DNA of 64,000 bases from RFQD01 sp049314515 (lineage in GTDB: Bacteria; Actinomycetota; Actinomycetes; Actinomycetales; Microbacteriaceae), in the NCBI GenBank assembly GCA_049314515.1, contig JBMOEY010000001.1, forward strand, positions 1 through 64,000, read 5' to 3'. Below are positions 17,001 through 25,237 of the stretch, piece after piece (within the stretch, counting starts at the first letter, position 1; each line of letters starts with the position of its first letter). The position numbers and the translations under genes are program-made. The notes below the pieces were generated by a model. The model was not told where the DNA came from. It did not search any database and worked only from the letters and a program-made list of their open reading frames with translations.

Positions 17001-18579
17001 CCAGAGGAGGATTCGTGACCTGAGCAAACTGCTGAACGAAGTAGTCAAACAAGAGACGCGGCTTGTCACTCAAAATTGCAATGGGTGTGTCTGACCCCAT
17101 CGCACCGAGCGGTTCTTGACCGGTGCGAGCCATTGGCGCCAGCATGACCCGGACATCTTCTTGGGTGTACCCGAATGTTCGTTGGCGCCGACGAACCGAT
17201 TCAGGCGTGTGCACGATGTGCTCCCGCGGCGGAAGGTCAGCAAAGTCATACTTACCCTCAGCGAGCCACTCCGACCATGGATTCAGCGCGGACAATTCCG
17301 TCTTGACTTCGTCGTCCGAAATAATTCGGCCGGCCACGGTATCTACCAAGAACATTTTTCCAGGCTGAAGTCGCCCCTTCGAGACCACCGTTGCCGGGTC
17401 AACATCGTGGACACCGATTTCGGAAGCAACCACGATGAGACCATCACTCGTCACTTGATAACGACCAGGTCGCAGGCCATTGCGGTCGAGAGTCGCGCCA
17501 ACAAGGGATCCATCAGTGAACGCAATTGCAGCGGGACCATCCCAAGGCTCCATGAGCGCCGAATGAAATTCATAAAAAGCCCGACGGTTCGGCTCCATAC
17601 CAGGTTGGTTTTCCCAGGCCTCAGGAACCATCATCATGATCGCGTGAGGAAGGGACCTCCCCGCAAGTGTCAGAAGTTCAACAACCTCATCAAATGAGGC
17701 TGAATCACTCGCTCCCGGCGAGCAGATGGGAAAAACATCGGAGAGGTTCCCCAGCATTTTGGACTCAAGCTGAGACTGCCGAGCCTGCATCCAGTTTCGG
17801 TTTCCTTGCACCGTATTGATTTCACCGTTGTGGGCAATGAATCGAAAGGGATGTGCAAGCGGCCAGGACGGAAAAGTGTTCGTCGAGTATCTGGAATGAA
17901 CGAGGGCCAGAGTCGACATGAAACGTGCGTCGCTGAGGTCGGGGAAAAAAGGTTCGAGTTGAAGAGTCGTGACCATGCCCTTATAGACGAGGGTGCGACT
18001 CGACAAAGACGGAAAATATACCTCGACGTCACGTTCGGCTCGTTTTCTGAGTCGATATGCTCGTCGATCTAAATCAATGCCGTGAACCTTGCCGACCGAA
18101 GGGGCGACGAAAAGTTGTTCAATCTGTGGCATCGCCTTTCGGGCAAGGTCTCCGAGTACCTGTGGTGCCGTGGGAACGAGACGCCAACCTAAAACTGTCA
18201 ATCCCTCCTCGGTCGCGATAGATTCGACGACCTTTTTCGCCGACGCTCTCCTGTCGACGTCCGTGGGGAGAAAGACGTTTCCAACTGCGTAGTATCCCTG
18301 TTGCGGGAGGTCAAACGCGGTCACCGCGTTGAGAAACTGATGCGGAACCTGTGTCATGATTCCCGCGCCATCGCCCGTCCCCGCATCGGAGCCCACGGCT
18401 CCACGATGCTCGAGATTGCGTAGCGCGCCCAGAGCCACGTCAATGATGTCGTGTCCGGCGGTTCCTCTCAGCGTGGCTACCATCGCAAAACCGCACGAGT
18501 CCTTTTCTTCGGAAGGATCGTATAGCCCGGCAGCGCTGGGCGTCAGCCCAAATCTGCGGTGCGGTAAAGGAAGCGTCAT
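14014..18579 (-). CDS. gltB: Glutamate synthase (NADPH) large subunit
   Basis: GltB hydrolyses glutamine and transfers the ammonia to 2-oxoglutarate. It has 1521 residues, full family length. Seen in order: KDSCGFAM with the catalytic cysteine at residue 29, which must become N-terminal by removal of a propeptide; the class II glutaminase domain to about 430; a central domain; the FMN synthase domain with VKLVSQNGIGAVAAGVSKALADVILISGHDGGTGASP; the 3Fe-4S motif CVMMRVCHLDTCPVG; and the C-terminal GXGXG beta-helix. GGAGG precedes the ATG. The 107-base gap from lgt (18580-18686) shows no clear promoter. Confidence 0.98.
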   Translation of the reverse strand: MTLPLPHRRFGLTPSAAGLYDPSEEKDSCGFAMVATLRGTAGHDIIDVALGALRNLEHRGAVGSDAGTGDGAGIMTQVPHQFLNAVTAFDLPQQGYYAVGNVFLPTDVDRRASAKKVVESIATEEGLTVLGWRLVPTAPQVLGDLARKAMPQIEQLFVAPSVGKVHGIDLDRRAYRLRKRAERDVEVYFPSLSSRTLVYKGMVTTLQLEPFFPDLSDARFMSTLALVHSRYSTNTFPSWPLAHPFRFIAHNGEINTVQGNRNWMQARQSQLESKMLGNLSDVFPICSPGASDSASFDEVVELLTLAGRSLPHAIMMMVPEAWENQPGMEPNRRAFYEFHSALMEPWDGPAAIAFTDGSLVGATLDRNGLRPGRYQVTSDGLIVVASEIGVHDVDPATVVSKGRLQPGKMFLVDTVAGRIISDDEVKTELSALNPWSEWLAEGKYDFADLPPREHIVHTPESVRRRQRTFGYTQEDVRVMLAPMARTGQEPLGAMGSDTPIAILSDKPRLLFDYFVQQFAQVTNPPLDAIREEVVTSLRGGLGPERNLLTASSAHVHQVSVDFPVIGNVDLAKIDHLTDNNGNRESVTLSCLYRVDQGPQAMKERLRELCEAADDAVAQGVSFIVLSDRNSNRDLAPIPSLLSLSAVHHHLIRRETRMRVGIVVEAGDVREVHHMAMLIGFGASAVNPYLAVETAENLVRTGYITDVSAQKAGANVVKALGKGLLKIMSKMGISTVASYRGAQTFEAIGLSQEFVDEYFTGTLSKLGGVGIDVIAEENRLRHVGAYPLDGIPGNAHETLEVGGEFQWRRDGAPHLFNPETVFKLQHSTRNRRYDIFREYTKLVDDQAASLMTIRGLFELSTSGRTPVPLHEVEPVASLVKRFSTGAMSYGSISQEAHETLAIAMNRLGAKSNTGEGGEDLDRLLDPERRSAIKQVASGRFGVTSMYLSHADDLQIKMAQGAKPGEGGQLPPNKVYPNIARTRHATAGVGLISPPPHHDIYSIEDLKQLIFDLKRSNPSARVHVKLVSQNGIGAVAAGVSKALADVILISGHDGGTGASPLNSLKHAGTPWELGVAEAQQTLMLNGMRDRVVVQVDGQLKTGRDVIIAALLGGEEFGFATAPLVVSGCVMMRVCHLDTCPVGVATQNPELRARFSGKPEFVVNFFEFIAEEVREYLAALGFRSLDEAIGRTDLLNVRRAVEHWKADGLNLEPILQGPVFGASEPRKHGRMQEHELDQHFDVELISLARGSLSDGEPTRIERNVTNTERAVGTMLGHELTKRFGADGLPEGTISITLRGAAGQSFGAFVPRGISLELVGDANDYVGKGLSGGHIVVRPDESSTFAPEANVIAGNVIGYGATSGHLFISGIVGERFFVRNSGATGVVEGVGDHALEYMTGGLAVILGKTGRNLGAGMSGGVAYVFELDENDVNVDARNSNELLLSDLDETDVAIVTDLLSRHAIETGSPLARRLLDGGEASMGSFTKVLPRDYAAVVSARQDAVDSGLDPDGEETWRKILEVTGG

Positions 18580-18686
18580 GGAACCCTCCGGAAGAAACTT
18601 TGTTAGCGGTAGAGGGACTCCAGCGGCCCTGAAAAGAGATTCATGTGCGACGCCGGGTAAAGCGCCGTTCGCTTGACCTCTGTTGG

Positions 18687-19667
18687 CTATTTTTTCTTGC
18701 GGCTTGTGGCCGTTGTCGTGGTCGTCGCGCTTACGTCGACGGCGGCGACTTTGCCGACATTGTCCGTCTGTGCATCAGATTCTATCGTCTTTGTCGCCTT
18801 GCGCTCGTCCGGGGAGCGACCCTCAAGATATACCGAGTTCTCGAGTCCTGGGTGACGACGACTTTGCCACCAAATGATGACAACACCGACAACAATCGCG
18901 ACCCAGGCTGCCCAAATGTTTGTCCGGACGCCCAGGAACGTCTCACTCGGATCAATGCGAATGGCTTCAAAGAACGAGCGTCCAATGCCGTACCAAATCA
19001 AGTAGACGGCAAAGGCCTTGCCCCAGCGAAGGGAAATTCTGCGCTCGAGGAGCACGATAACGGCGGCCCCCAACAGATTCCAAACGATTTCGTACAAAAA
19101 CATTGGGTGGAACAGAGTCCCTGCCGGGAGGCCGATTGGATACGCGGGATTCGTCGCCTCAATTTCGAGGCCCCACGGCAAGTTGGTGGGGATACCGAAA
19201 AGCTCGTGGTTGAACCAGTTACCGACGCGTCCACAGGCTTGAGCGACGAGAAGCGCTGGAGCAACGGCATCCGCAAAGGACCAAAAACGCAATCCTGCGA
19301 AACGCGTGCCAAGCCATGCTCCCAACGCGCCACCGATTAACGACCCGAAGATTGCGTTGCCGCCCTCCCAGATGTAGAGCGTGCGCCATAGATCGGCACC
19401 GGCATAAAAATAATCAGTCGGATGAGTTAGAACGTGATAAGCCCGGGCTCCGATAATCCCGAGTGGAATCGCAAACAAGATGACGTCGAGCACAATCCAC
19501 TTCTCGGCTCCACGAGATACGAGCCGGCGATTCGTGATGAGCGTTGCCACAACGATTCCGACGAGAATACACAGCGCGTAGGCATGAATTCGAAGTGGCC
19601 CGATGTCAAAAAAGCTCCAAGACGGACTAGGGATGCTCGAATGGATGTGAGTGAGTACAGCGTGCAC
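18687..19667 (-). CDS. lgt: Prolipoprotein diacylglyceryl transferase
   Basis: Lgt transfers diacylglycerol from phosphatidylglycerol to the lipobox cysteine of prolipoproteins in the cytoplasmic membrane. The 326-residue protein has about seven hydrophobic segments and the Lgt signature GGNAIFGSLIGGALGAWLGTRFAGLRFWSFADAVAP; the catalytic region includes RVGNWFNHELFG and the Arg of LGARAYHVLTHP-like segment (IIGARAYHV). The last 50 residues are a charged tail ending TTTTTATSRKKK. GTG at 19667 with AAGG about 10 bases upstream. It follows trpA by 44 bases, the usual Microbacteriaceae order. Confidence 0.97.
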   Translation of the reverse strand: MHAVLTHIHSSIPSPSWSFFDIGPLRIHAYALCILVGIVVATLITNRRLVSRGAEKWIVLDVILFAIPLGIIGARAYHVLTHPTDYFYAGADLWRTLYIWEGGNAIFGSLIGGALGAWLGTRFAGLRFWSFADAVAPALLVAQACGRVGNWFNHELFGIPTNLPWGLEIEATNPAYPIGLPAGTLFHPMFLYEIVWNLLGAAVIVLLERRISLRWGKAFAVYLIWYGIGRSFFEAIRIDPSETFLGVRTNIWAAWVAIVVGVVIIWWQSRRHPGLENSVYLEGRSPDERKATKTIESDAQTDNVGKVAAVDVSATTTTTATSRKKK

Positions 19668-19711
19668 GGGAAGCTACCTTTTGTTTTCAGCTGGGAATGT
19701 CAGGGATGAGT

Positions 19712-20515
19712 TTATGCGAGTCCGGGTTCCTGCTTCGTTTCCTGACCGGACAGTGTCGATGTCAGAGCAGCGAGGGCCGGAACTCCCCCGTCTGACAGGG
19801 CCTTAACCAATACCGACCCAACTATGGCACCTTCTGCGTAGCCTTGAACCTCTCGCACTTGCTCGGAGGTAGATATTCCGATGCCGACGCCGACGTGCGT
19901 CGCGCCCGCTTCACGAAGTCTGTCCACGAGTCCGTGGGCTGCAGCATCGACATCTGCACGCTCTCCTGTGATGCCCATCGTTGACACGGCGTACACGAAT
20001 CCCCTACTCGCGGCAACCGCGGAAGCGAGACGCTCTGGCGTCGAGGAAGGAGCGGCAAGGAAAACGCGGTCAAGATCGTGACGTTCGCTTGCTTCCAGCC
20101 ACTCTGCGGCCTCGTCAGGAATCAGATCCGGCGTGATGAGTCCCGAACCCCCGGCAGCGGCCAAGTCGGCAGCAAAACGATCAACTCCATACTGCACAAC
20201 CGGGTTCCAGTACGTCATCACCAGAATGGGTGCCGACACGCGCTCTGTAATAGCGCGAAGTGCGGTGAAGGCATCGCTAAGGCGAAAGCCGTTGGCGAGT
20301 GCGGTCTGGGTCGCCTCTTGAATAACGAGACCATCCATGACCGGATCTGAATATGGCAACCCGAGTTCGACAATGTCGGCACCGTTTTCAACCAGTGCGA
20401 CGGCAGCCTCAATGCTCTCGTCAAGCGAAGGAAAGCCCACTGGCAAATACGCAATCAGGGCCGCGCGCCCTTCATTTCGACACGCATCAAGCGTTACCTC
20501 GACTCGAGAGTTCAC
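19712..20515 (-). CDS. trpA: Tryptophan synthase alpha subunit
   Basis: TrpA splits indole-3-glycerol phosphate and channels indole to TrpB. The 267-residue TIM barrel shows the catalytic Glu in VELGLPYSDPVMDG (residues 48-61) and the catalytic Asp in ITPDLIPDEA, plus phosphate loops VSTMGITGER and VGVGIGIS. It overlaps trpB by 4 bases. It is the last trp gene of the run, before lgt. Confidence 0.98.
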   Translation of the reverse strand: MNSRVEVTLDACRNEGRAALIAYLPVGFPSLDESIEAAVALVENGADIVELGLPYSDPVMDGLVIQEATQTALANGFRLSDAFTALRAITERVSAPILVMTYWNPVVQYGVDRFAADLAAAGGSGLITPDLIPDEAAEWLEASERHDLDRVFLAAPSSTPERLASAVAASRGFVYAVSTMGITGERADVDAAAHGLVDRLREAGATHVGVGIGISTSEQVREVQGYAEGAIVGSVLVKALSDGGVPALAALTSTLSGQETKQEPGLA

Positions 20516-21714
20516 GTTGCGCTCCGATCAAACAGGTCGAAGTACGCGCCCGCGGTCTCCATGTCCTTGTCTCCACGTCCGGACAAATTAACCAGGATGA
20601 TTGCGTCGGGACCGAGTTCCTTGCCGAGTTCCAGCGCTCCGTGCAAGGCATGAGCCGTCTCGATGGCGGGAATAATTCCCTCAGTACGGGAGAGAAGGCG
20701 AAGTGCGGCCATAGCTTCATCGTCCGTAACGGGACGGTACGTCGCCCGACCTATGTCGTGTAACCACGAATGCTCCGGACCGACACCAGGATAATCAAGT
20801 CCTGCAGAGATGGAGTGGGACTCAATCGTTTGACCGTCTTCGTCTTGCAGCATGTAGGAACGTGCGCCGTGCAAGACACCCGGTCTGCCCATCGTGATGG
20901 TGGCGGCGTGCTCAGGTGTGTTGATTCCCCGACCGGCAGCTTCAAAGCCGACCAGTGCCACGTCAGGATCATCCAGAAATGCGTGGAAAATTCCAATTGC
21001 ATTTGAACCGCCACCCACACACGCGGCAACCGCGTGTGGCAAACGTCCGGTCATTTCGAGAACTTGTTCGCGCGCTTCCTCGCCGATGATTTTGTGAAAA
21101 TCCCGAACCATGTATGGAAATGGATGTGGGCCCGCGACGGTCCCCAACAGGTAGTGCGTGTTGTCGACATTCGCTACCCAATCTCGGAGGGCTTCATTGA
21201 TTGCGTCCTTGAGGGTACGAGACCCGGTGGTTACTGGCACCACTTCAGCGCCCAGTAGTCGCATGCGGGCCACATTGAGGGCCTGACGCTCCGTGTCAAC
21301 TTGACCCATATAGACGACGCATTCAAGTCCGAACAAGGCGGCCGCCGTTGCCGTGGCAACGCCGTGTTGGCCGGCACCCGTTTCTGCGATGAGTCGAGTT
21401 TTGCCAATTCGCTTGGCTACAAGCGCCTGGCCCAAAACGTTGTTGATCTTGTGACTTCCGGTGTGGTTGAGATCTTCCCGCTTCAACAAAATTCGGGCGC
21501 TTCCGCCGTGAGCCGCAAACCGAGGCACCTCGGTAATGAGGGACGGTCGACCGGTGTACGTGCGATGCAAGTCCGTCAGCTCAGACTGAAATCCGGGGTC
21601 GAGCTTGCATGCGTCGTATGCCAGTGACAGTTCGTCAAGCGCGGCAATCAGTGATTCCGGAACGAACCGTCCGCCGAATTCTCCGAAATAAGGACCCTGA
21701 ACATCGCGAAGCAT
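20512..21714 (-). CDS. trpB: Tryptophan synthase beta subunit
   Basis: TrpB condenses indole with serine using pyridoxal phosphate. The 400-residue protein begins with GPYFGEFGGRFVPESL and carries the PLP lysine in KREDLNHTGSHKINN (near residue 90), the glycine-rich ETGAGQHGVATA and the phosphate-binding VGGGSNAIG. Its start shares one base with the trpC stop codon and its stop overlaps trpA, as expected for subunits made in equal amounts. Confidence 0.98.
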   Translation of the reverse strand: MLRDVQGPYFGEFGGRFVPESLIAALDELSLAYDACKLDPGFQSELTDLHRTYTGRPSLITEVPRFAAHGGSARILLKREDLNHTGSHKINNVLGQALVAKRIGKTRLIAETGAGQHGVATATAAALFGLECVVYMGQVDTERQALNVARMRLLGAEVVPVTTGSRTLKDAINEALRDWVANVDNTHYLLGTVAGPHPFPYMVRDFHKIIGEEAREQVLEMTGRLPHAVAACVGGGSNAIGIFHAFLDDPDVALVGFEAAGRGINTPEHAATITMGRPGVLHGARSYMLQDEDGQTIESHSISAGLDYPGVGPEHSWLHDIGRATYRPVTDDEAMAALRLLSRTEGIIPAIETAHALHGALELGKELGPDAIILVNLSGRGDKDMETAGAYFDLFDRSAT

Positions 21715-22487
21715 TAGGAGACCGCCAAAAAATTAGAGAGAGTCACGACTGGGTCTGAAGTTACCAAAGCTTCGCCGACCAAAACTACGTCGGCTCCGGC
21801 ATCTCGGTAACGTTGCACGTCAGATGCGTCTCGGACGGCCGATTCTGCAACACGAATAGTTCCGGCCGGAATTCGTTCTACGACGGAGGCGAACAGGTCG
21901 CGATTGAGTGCAAAGGTCGTGAGGTCACGAGCATTCACTCCGATCATTTCTGCACCTAGTTCAACCGCAACATCAACTTCTTGGGCAGTGTGGGTTTCAA
22001 CGAGCACTGTCATGCCAAGATCACCCACGAGTCGGTAGAGCGAAGTGAGTGTCGTCGGCTGCAACGCCGCGACGATGAGTAGAACCATGTCCGCGCCAGC
22101 GGCTCGAGCCTCAAATACCTGATACGGCGTTGCGATGAAATCCTTGCGGAGCACTGGAACTGCGACTGCCTCTCGCACTGCCCGAAGGTCCGCCAAGCTT
22201 CCTCGAAATTTTCTCTCTTCGGTCAGCACGCTAATTGCCGACGCGCCACCCAACTCGTACAACTTTGCGAGTGCTGCGGGGTCAACAATGGTTGCGAGCT
22301 CACCCCGAGACGGGCTTGCACGCTTGACCTCGGCTATGACTTTGACCTGCGAGGAGCGCGCGAGGGCAGAGAGCGCGTCTAACGGTGCTGGAGCTCGAAT
22401 AGCCGCGGCTTCGATCGCCGCGAGCGACACTGAATCTTCGCGGAGTGCCGCGTCGGCAACAGCGCCGGCAGTGAGTTCCGCGAGCAC
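21714..22487 (-). CDS. trpC: Indole-3-glycerol phosphate synthase
   Basis: TrpC closes the indole ring from 1-(2-carboxyphenylamino)-deoxyribulose phosphate. The 257-residue TIM barrel shows the family signature VIAEVKRASPSRG (catalytic Lys), VLTEERKFRGSL, VLRKDFIATPYQVFEARAAGADMVLLI and IGVNARDLTTF. The GTG start immediately follows the stop codon of the small upstream gene (TAG then GTG). It is a stand-alone TrpC, not fused to TrpF. Confidence 0.97.
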   Translation of the reverse strand: MLAELTAGAVADAALREDSVSLAAIEAAAIRAPAPLDALSALARSSQVKVIAEVKRASPSRGELATIVDPAALAKLYELGGASAISVLTEERKFRGSLADLRAVREAVAVPVLRKDFIATPYQVFEARAAGADMVLLIVAALQPTTLTSLYRLVGDLGMTVLVETHTAQEVDVAVELGAEMIGVNARDLTTFALNRDLFASVVERIPAGTIRVAESAVRDASDVQRYRDAGADVVLVGEALVTSDPVVTLSNFLAVS

Positions 22488-22721
22488 CTAGTTGTGCACC
22501 TTGGGTGTGTACTTTGGTCCACGAACCCCATATCCTGCCTTCGCCATGGCCCAACCGACCAGCAAGCCGGCGACAAGGAGGCCGACAGACGCGACGACCA
22601 GCAGAGGCATGTTGAGCCAGAAGAAGACGACGCCACAAGCAACTGCGACGAGCATGATTGCTACAGCGGTCCAAGCCGCCGGCGAATTTCCTTCGCCCGG
22701 TTCTTCGATCTCGCTGCTCAT
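22488..22721 (-). CDS. Small DUF6704/HGC-like membrane protein of the trp region
   Basis: The 77-residue protein has two adjacent hydrophobic segments (about residues 15-34 and 37-56) separated by WLNMP, and a short basic tail with GYGVRGPK. A small protein of this layout occurs between trpE and trpC in many Microbacteriaceae; its function is not known. AAAGGGAG precedes the ATG. A TAGAGT box (22755-22760) in the upstream spacer could give an internal promoter. The family name is from memory of the context and length, so is less certain than the gene itself. Confidence 0.8.
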   Translation of the reverse strand: MSSEIEEPGEGNSPAAWTAVAIMLVAVACGVVFFWLNMPLLVVASVGLLVAGLLVGWAMAKAGYGVRGPKYTPKVHN

Positions 22722-22754
22722 GTTTGACTCCCTTTTTCCAACGATGTGCCCTCT

Positions 22755-22760
22755 ACTCTA
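22755..22760 (-). promoter_or_regulatory. Possible internal -10 box within the trp genes
   Basis: TAGAGT on the minus strand in the 43-base spacer between the trp-region membrane protein and the DUF6704-like gene, about 33 bases before the ATG. It would allow trpC-trpB-trpA to be expressed apart from trpE. No -35 box seen. Confidence 0.25.
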
Positions 22761-22764
22761 ACAA

Positions 22765-23361
22765 CTAGCTAGTCGGGTCATCTCCGCGAGAAAGACTGTC
22801 CCAGGCATCAATCGCACGACTTTTCGACGATGTTGTGGCTTGCGAACTCGCGTTGATTTCCGGTCGCGTGAATCGGTCGGTCGGGCTCGCCCATTTGTGC
22901 TCGCTCACGAGTCCCCACGTTGCACAGCAACAGACGACCAGAAATCCCAGAACGGCCAACCAAAGCCAAAGTGTGATTGAGGTCTCAACGACCGAGGCCG
23001 AAACTGTTTGTATGTCACTTAGCCCGAGAGTCGCTGAAAGGACAATGAGCGATGCGGAAACAGGATTGACAAAAGTCACAAGAAGAGTAACAACACCACC
23101 CATCCCGAGGATCAACACTGCACCGAGAACAATGATTCGAGCGACGCGTCGAGCAATCAACAGCGCGCCCACTGCGGCCAAGGACCCGAGTGCGATGGCC
23201 GATATCAACGGTGACGCCGAAGTTCCCGGTACGGCCAACACCGTTGTTGTCGCACCCTCTGATAAAGAAAAATTAATCCAAATCTGCGTCCAGGATGCCA
23301 AGGTCAACAAAGCGCCACATCCAATTCCGAGAAGTACGTTTCGCTTGCTGTGACGGCTCAC
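22765..23361 (-). CDS. Tryptophan-associated transmembrane protein
   Basis: The 198-residue protein has four hydrophobic segments (about residues 9-30, 50-68, 74-100 and 130-150) and a polar C-terminal tail. It matches the actinobacterial family called Trp biosynthesis-associated membrane protein, found beside trpE/trpC, whose biochemical role is unknown. The LTLASWTQIWINF segment after the first helix is typical of the family. The ATG overlaps the trpE stop by 4 bases, implying coupled translation. Confidence 0.85.
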   Translation of the reverse strand: MSRHSKRNVLLGIGCGALLTLASWTQIWINFSLSEGATTTVLAVPGTSASPLISAIALGSLAAVGALLIARRVARIIVLGAVLILGMGGVVTLLVTFVNPVSASLIVLSATLGLSDIQTVSASVVETSITLWLWLAVLGFLVVCCCATWGLVSEHKWASPTDRFTRPEINASSQATTSSKSRAIDAWDSLSRGDDPTS

Positions 23362-24872
23362 AAGAGCTTCAATCCGTTGGCAATGGCTACTGCTCGTAAT
23401 GGCGCAGCAGCCTTATGTTCTGTTTCCCGATATTCCGATTCCGGGTGCGAATCTGCCACGAGACCGGCTCCGGCTTGAACGTGAGCCATACCGTCGACCA
23501 GCGTGACCGTGCGAATGGCGATTGCCAGATCGGCATCACCGGATGGTGAGAAGTATCCGACGACACCCCCGTAGATTCCGCGGGCGGCGGGCTCGAGTTC
23601 GTCAATGATTTCTAAAGCCCGTGGCTTGGGTGCGCCAGAGAGCGTGCCGGCCGGAAATGTGGCCCGAAAGACATCAACGGGTGAAGCACCAGGTCGAACG
23701 TTTCCCTCGACGCTGGAGACGATGTGCATGATGTGACTGAAGCGTTCGACGCGCATGAACTCTGTCACATCTACTGATCCTGGGTCACATACCCGCAGCA
23801 AATCGTTCCGAGCTAAATCAACGAGCATGAGATGTTCAGACCGCTCCTTATCGTCGGAGAGAAGTTCAACCTCGAGTTGCAAATCTTCTTCCGGAGTTGC
23901 CCCTCGGGGTCGGGACCCGGCGATGGGGTGCGTGTAGACCCTTCCACTGAGTACCTTGACGAGTGCTTCCGGTGACGAGCCGACGACCGCGAAGTCTGAA
24001 TCTCCGTCCCTCGGTAGCGAGAGCAGGTACATGTAGGGCGAAGGATTCAAACTTCGAAGGACGCGATACACGTCGATTGGGTCGGCCGTGTTAGCAACGT
24101 CGAAGCGCTGGGAAATGACGACCTGGAATACGTCACCCGCCACGATGTGGTCCTTGGACGTGTGTATCGCTGAGAGAAATTCGTCCTTCGCGGTTCGATA
24201 CGTCGGCTCGTTTACAGCACTGAGATCGATAGATGCGAGTCCGGGCTCGGTGGGTCGAGAGAGGTCAGCTTGGAGGCGCGCGAGTCTTTCTTGAGACTCG
24301 GTCCAGAGCTCCGCTGCCGAACCTCCGTCATTGAGGACGTTCACAATCAGCGTGACGGTGCCAAATTTGTGATCGAGCGCCACGATTTCGCGTGCGAACG
24401 ACAGGCCCACCTCGGGAACATTGACATCTGAGGGGGGTCCGTCAGAGAGTCGCTCGAGTTGACGCACCGCATCCCACCCGATGAAACCGACAAACCCGCC
24501 CGTCAATGGCGGATGTCCGTCAAGTGGCGGCGTGGACCACGTCGAATACAGACGCTCAATCGCATCCAGGGTCTGTGCTGGAATCGGTCCAGCAAACGCG
24601 CGCTGGGCATCGAGTCCACAATCAATCCAGGCAGCTTTGCCTTTCGATTCGGTCAAGATCCCAAAAGCCGATACGCCGACAAATGAAAATCTTGACCAAA
24701 TTCCACCCTGCTCGGCGGACTCCAAGAGGAACGTTCCAGCACGACCTGCTCCAAGTTTCCGATAAATCGCGACGGGAGTTTCCGCGTCGGCGAACAATTC
24801 GCGCGTCACGGGAATTATTCGGTCACCAGCGTCAATCCGCTGCGACAAATACTCAGAGGTGGTGTCCGTCAC
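23358..24872 (-). CDS. trpE: Anthranilate synthase component I
   Basis: TrpE converts chorismate to anthranilate with ammonia supplied by TrpG, which is not in this window. The 504-residue protein has the N-terminal feedback-site motif FLLES (near residue 48) and C-terminal chorismate-binding signatures AGDVFQVVISQRF, ARNDLLRVCDPGSV, GTLSGAPKPRALEIIDELEP and GIYGGVVGYFSPSGDADLAIAIRT. The intact LLES element suggests tryptophan feedback inhibition is kept. It overlaps hisI by 4 bases, so no separate trp leader peptide or attenuator fits at its 5' end. Confidence 0.97.
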   Translation of the reverse strand: MTDTTSEYLSQRIDAGDRIIPVTRELFADAETPVAIYRKLGAGRAGTFLLESAEQGGIWSRFSFVGVSAFGILTESKGKAAWIDCGLDAQRAFAGPIPAQTLDAIERLYSTWSTPPLDGHPPLTGGFVGFIGWDAVRQLERLSDGPPSDVNVPEVGLSFAREIVALDHKFGTVTLIVNVLNDGGSAAELWTESQERLARLQADLSRPTEPGLASIDLSAVNEPTYRTAKDEFLSAIHTSKDHIVAGDVFQVVISQRFDVANTADPIDVYRVLRSLNPSPYMYLLSLPRDGDSDFAVVGSSPEALVKVLSGRVYTHPIAGSRPRGATPEEDLQLEVELLSDDKERSEHLMLVDLARNDLLRVCDPGSVDVTEFMRVERFSHIMHIVSSVEGNVRPGASPVDVFRATFPAGTLSGAPKPRALEIIDELEPAARGIYGGVVGYFSPSGDADLAIAIRTVTLVDGMAHVQAGAGLVADSHPESEYRETEHKAAAPLRAVAIANGLKLL

Positions 24873-25237
24873 TCGCCTTCACCGCCCTGTGAAGACTTCA
24901 CGGAATGGACGAGAGCCGTGTCAAAGCACGATCGCGTCCCATTGTGACAAGCTGAGCCAACTTGAACGACCCGAATCAACAGCGCGTCCGAGTCACAGTC
25001 GAGTGCCACGCTCCTCAACAATTGCACGTGCCCTGACGTGTCGCCTTTTCGCCAGAATTCCTGTCGGGAACGAGACCAGAACGTCACGCGACCTTCACGC
25101 AGAGTGCGCTGCAAGGCCTCGTCATTCATAAAACCAAGCATGAGGACATCGTTGTTCTCGTCATCTTGGATGATGACCGGTACCAGTCCGTTCTGATCAA
25201 AGACAACGGAGAATTCCTGTCGGTTTCCGTTCATCAA
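24869..25237 (-). CDS. hisI: Phosphoribosyl-AMP cyclohydrolase
   Basis: HisI opens the purine ring of phosphoribosyl-AMP, step 3 of histidine synthesis. The 122-residue single-domain protein (not fused to HisE) shows GFMNDEALQRTL, TFWSRSRQEFWRKGDTSG, and the metal-binding CDSDALL and ACHNGTRSCF. It is coupled by 4-base overlaps to hisF upstream and trpE downstream. Confidence 0.97.
   Translation of the reverse strand: MMNGNRQEFSVVFDQNGLVPVIIQDDENNDVLMLGFMNDEALQRTLREGRVTFWSRSRQEFWRKGDTSGHVQLLRSVALDCDSDALLIRVVQVGSACHNGTRSCFDTALVHSVKSSQGGEGE

Noticed and set aside
24800..24872. Tryptophan attenuator or leader peptide before trpE
   Set aside because: trpE overlaps hisI by four bases, leaving no leader, and no Trp-rich small frame is seen.
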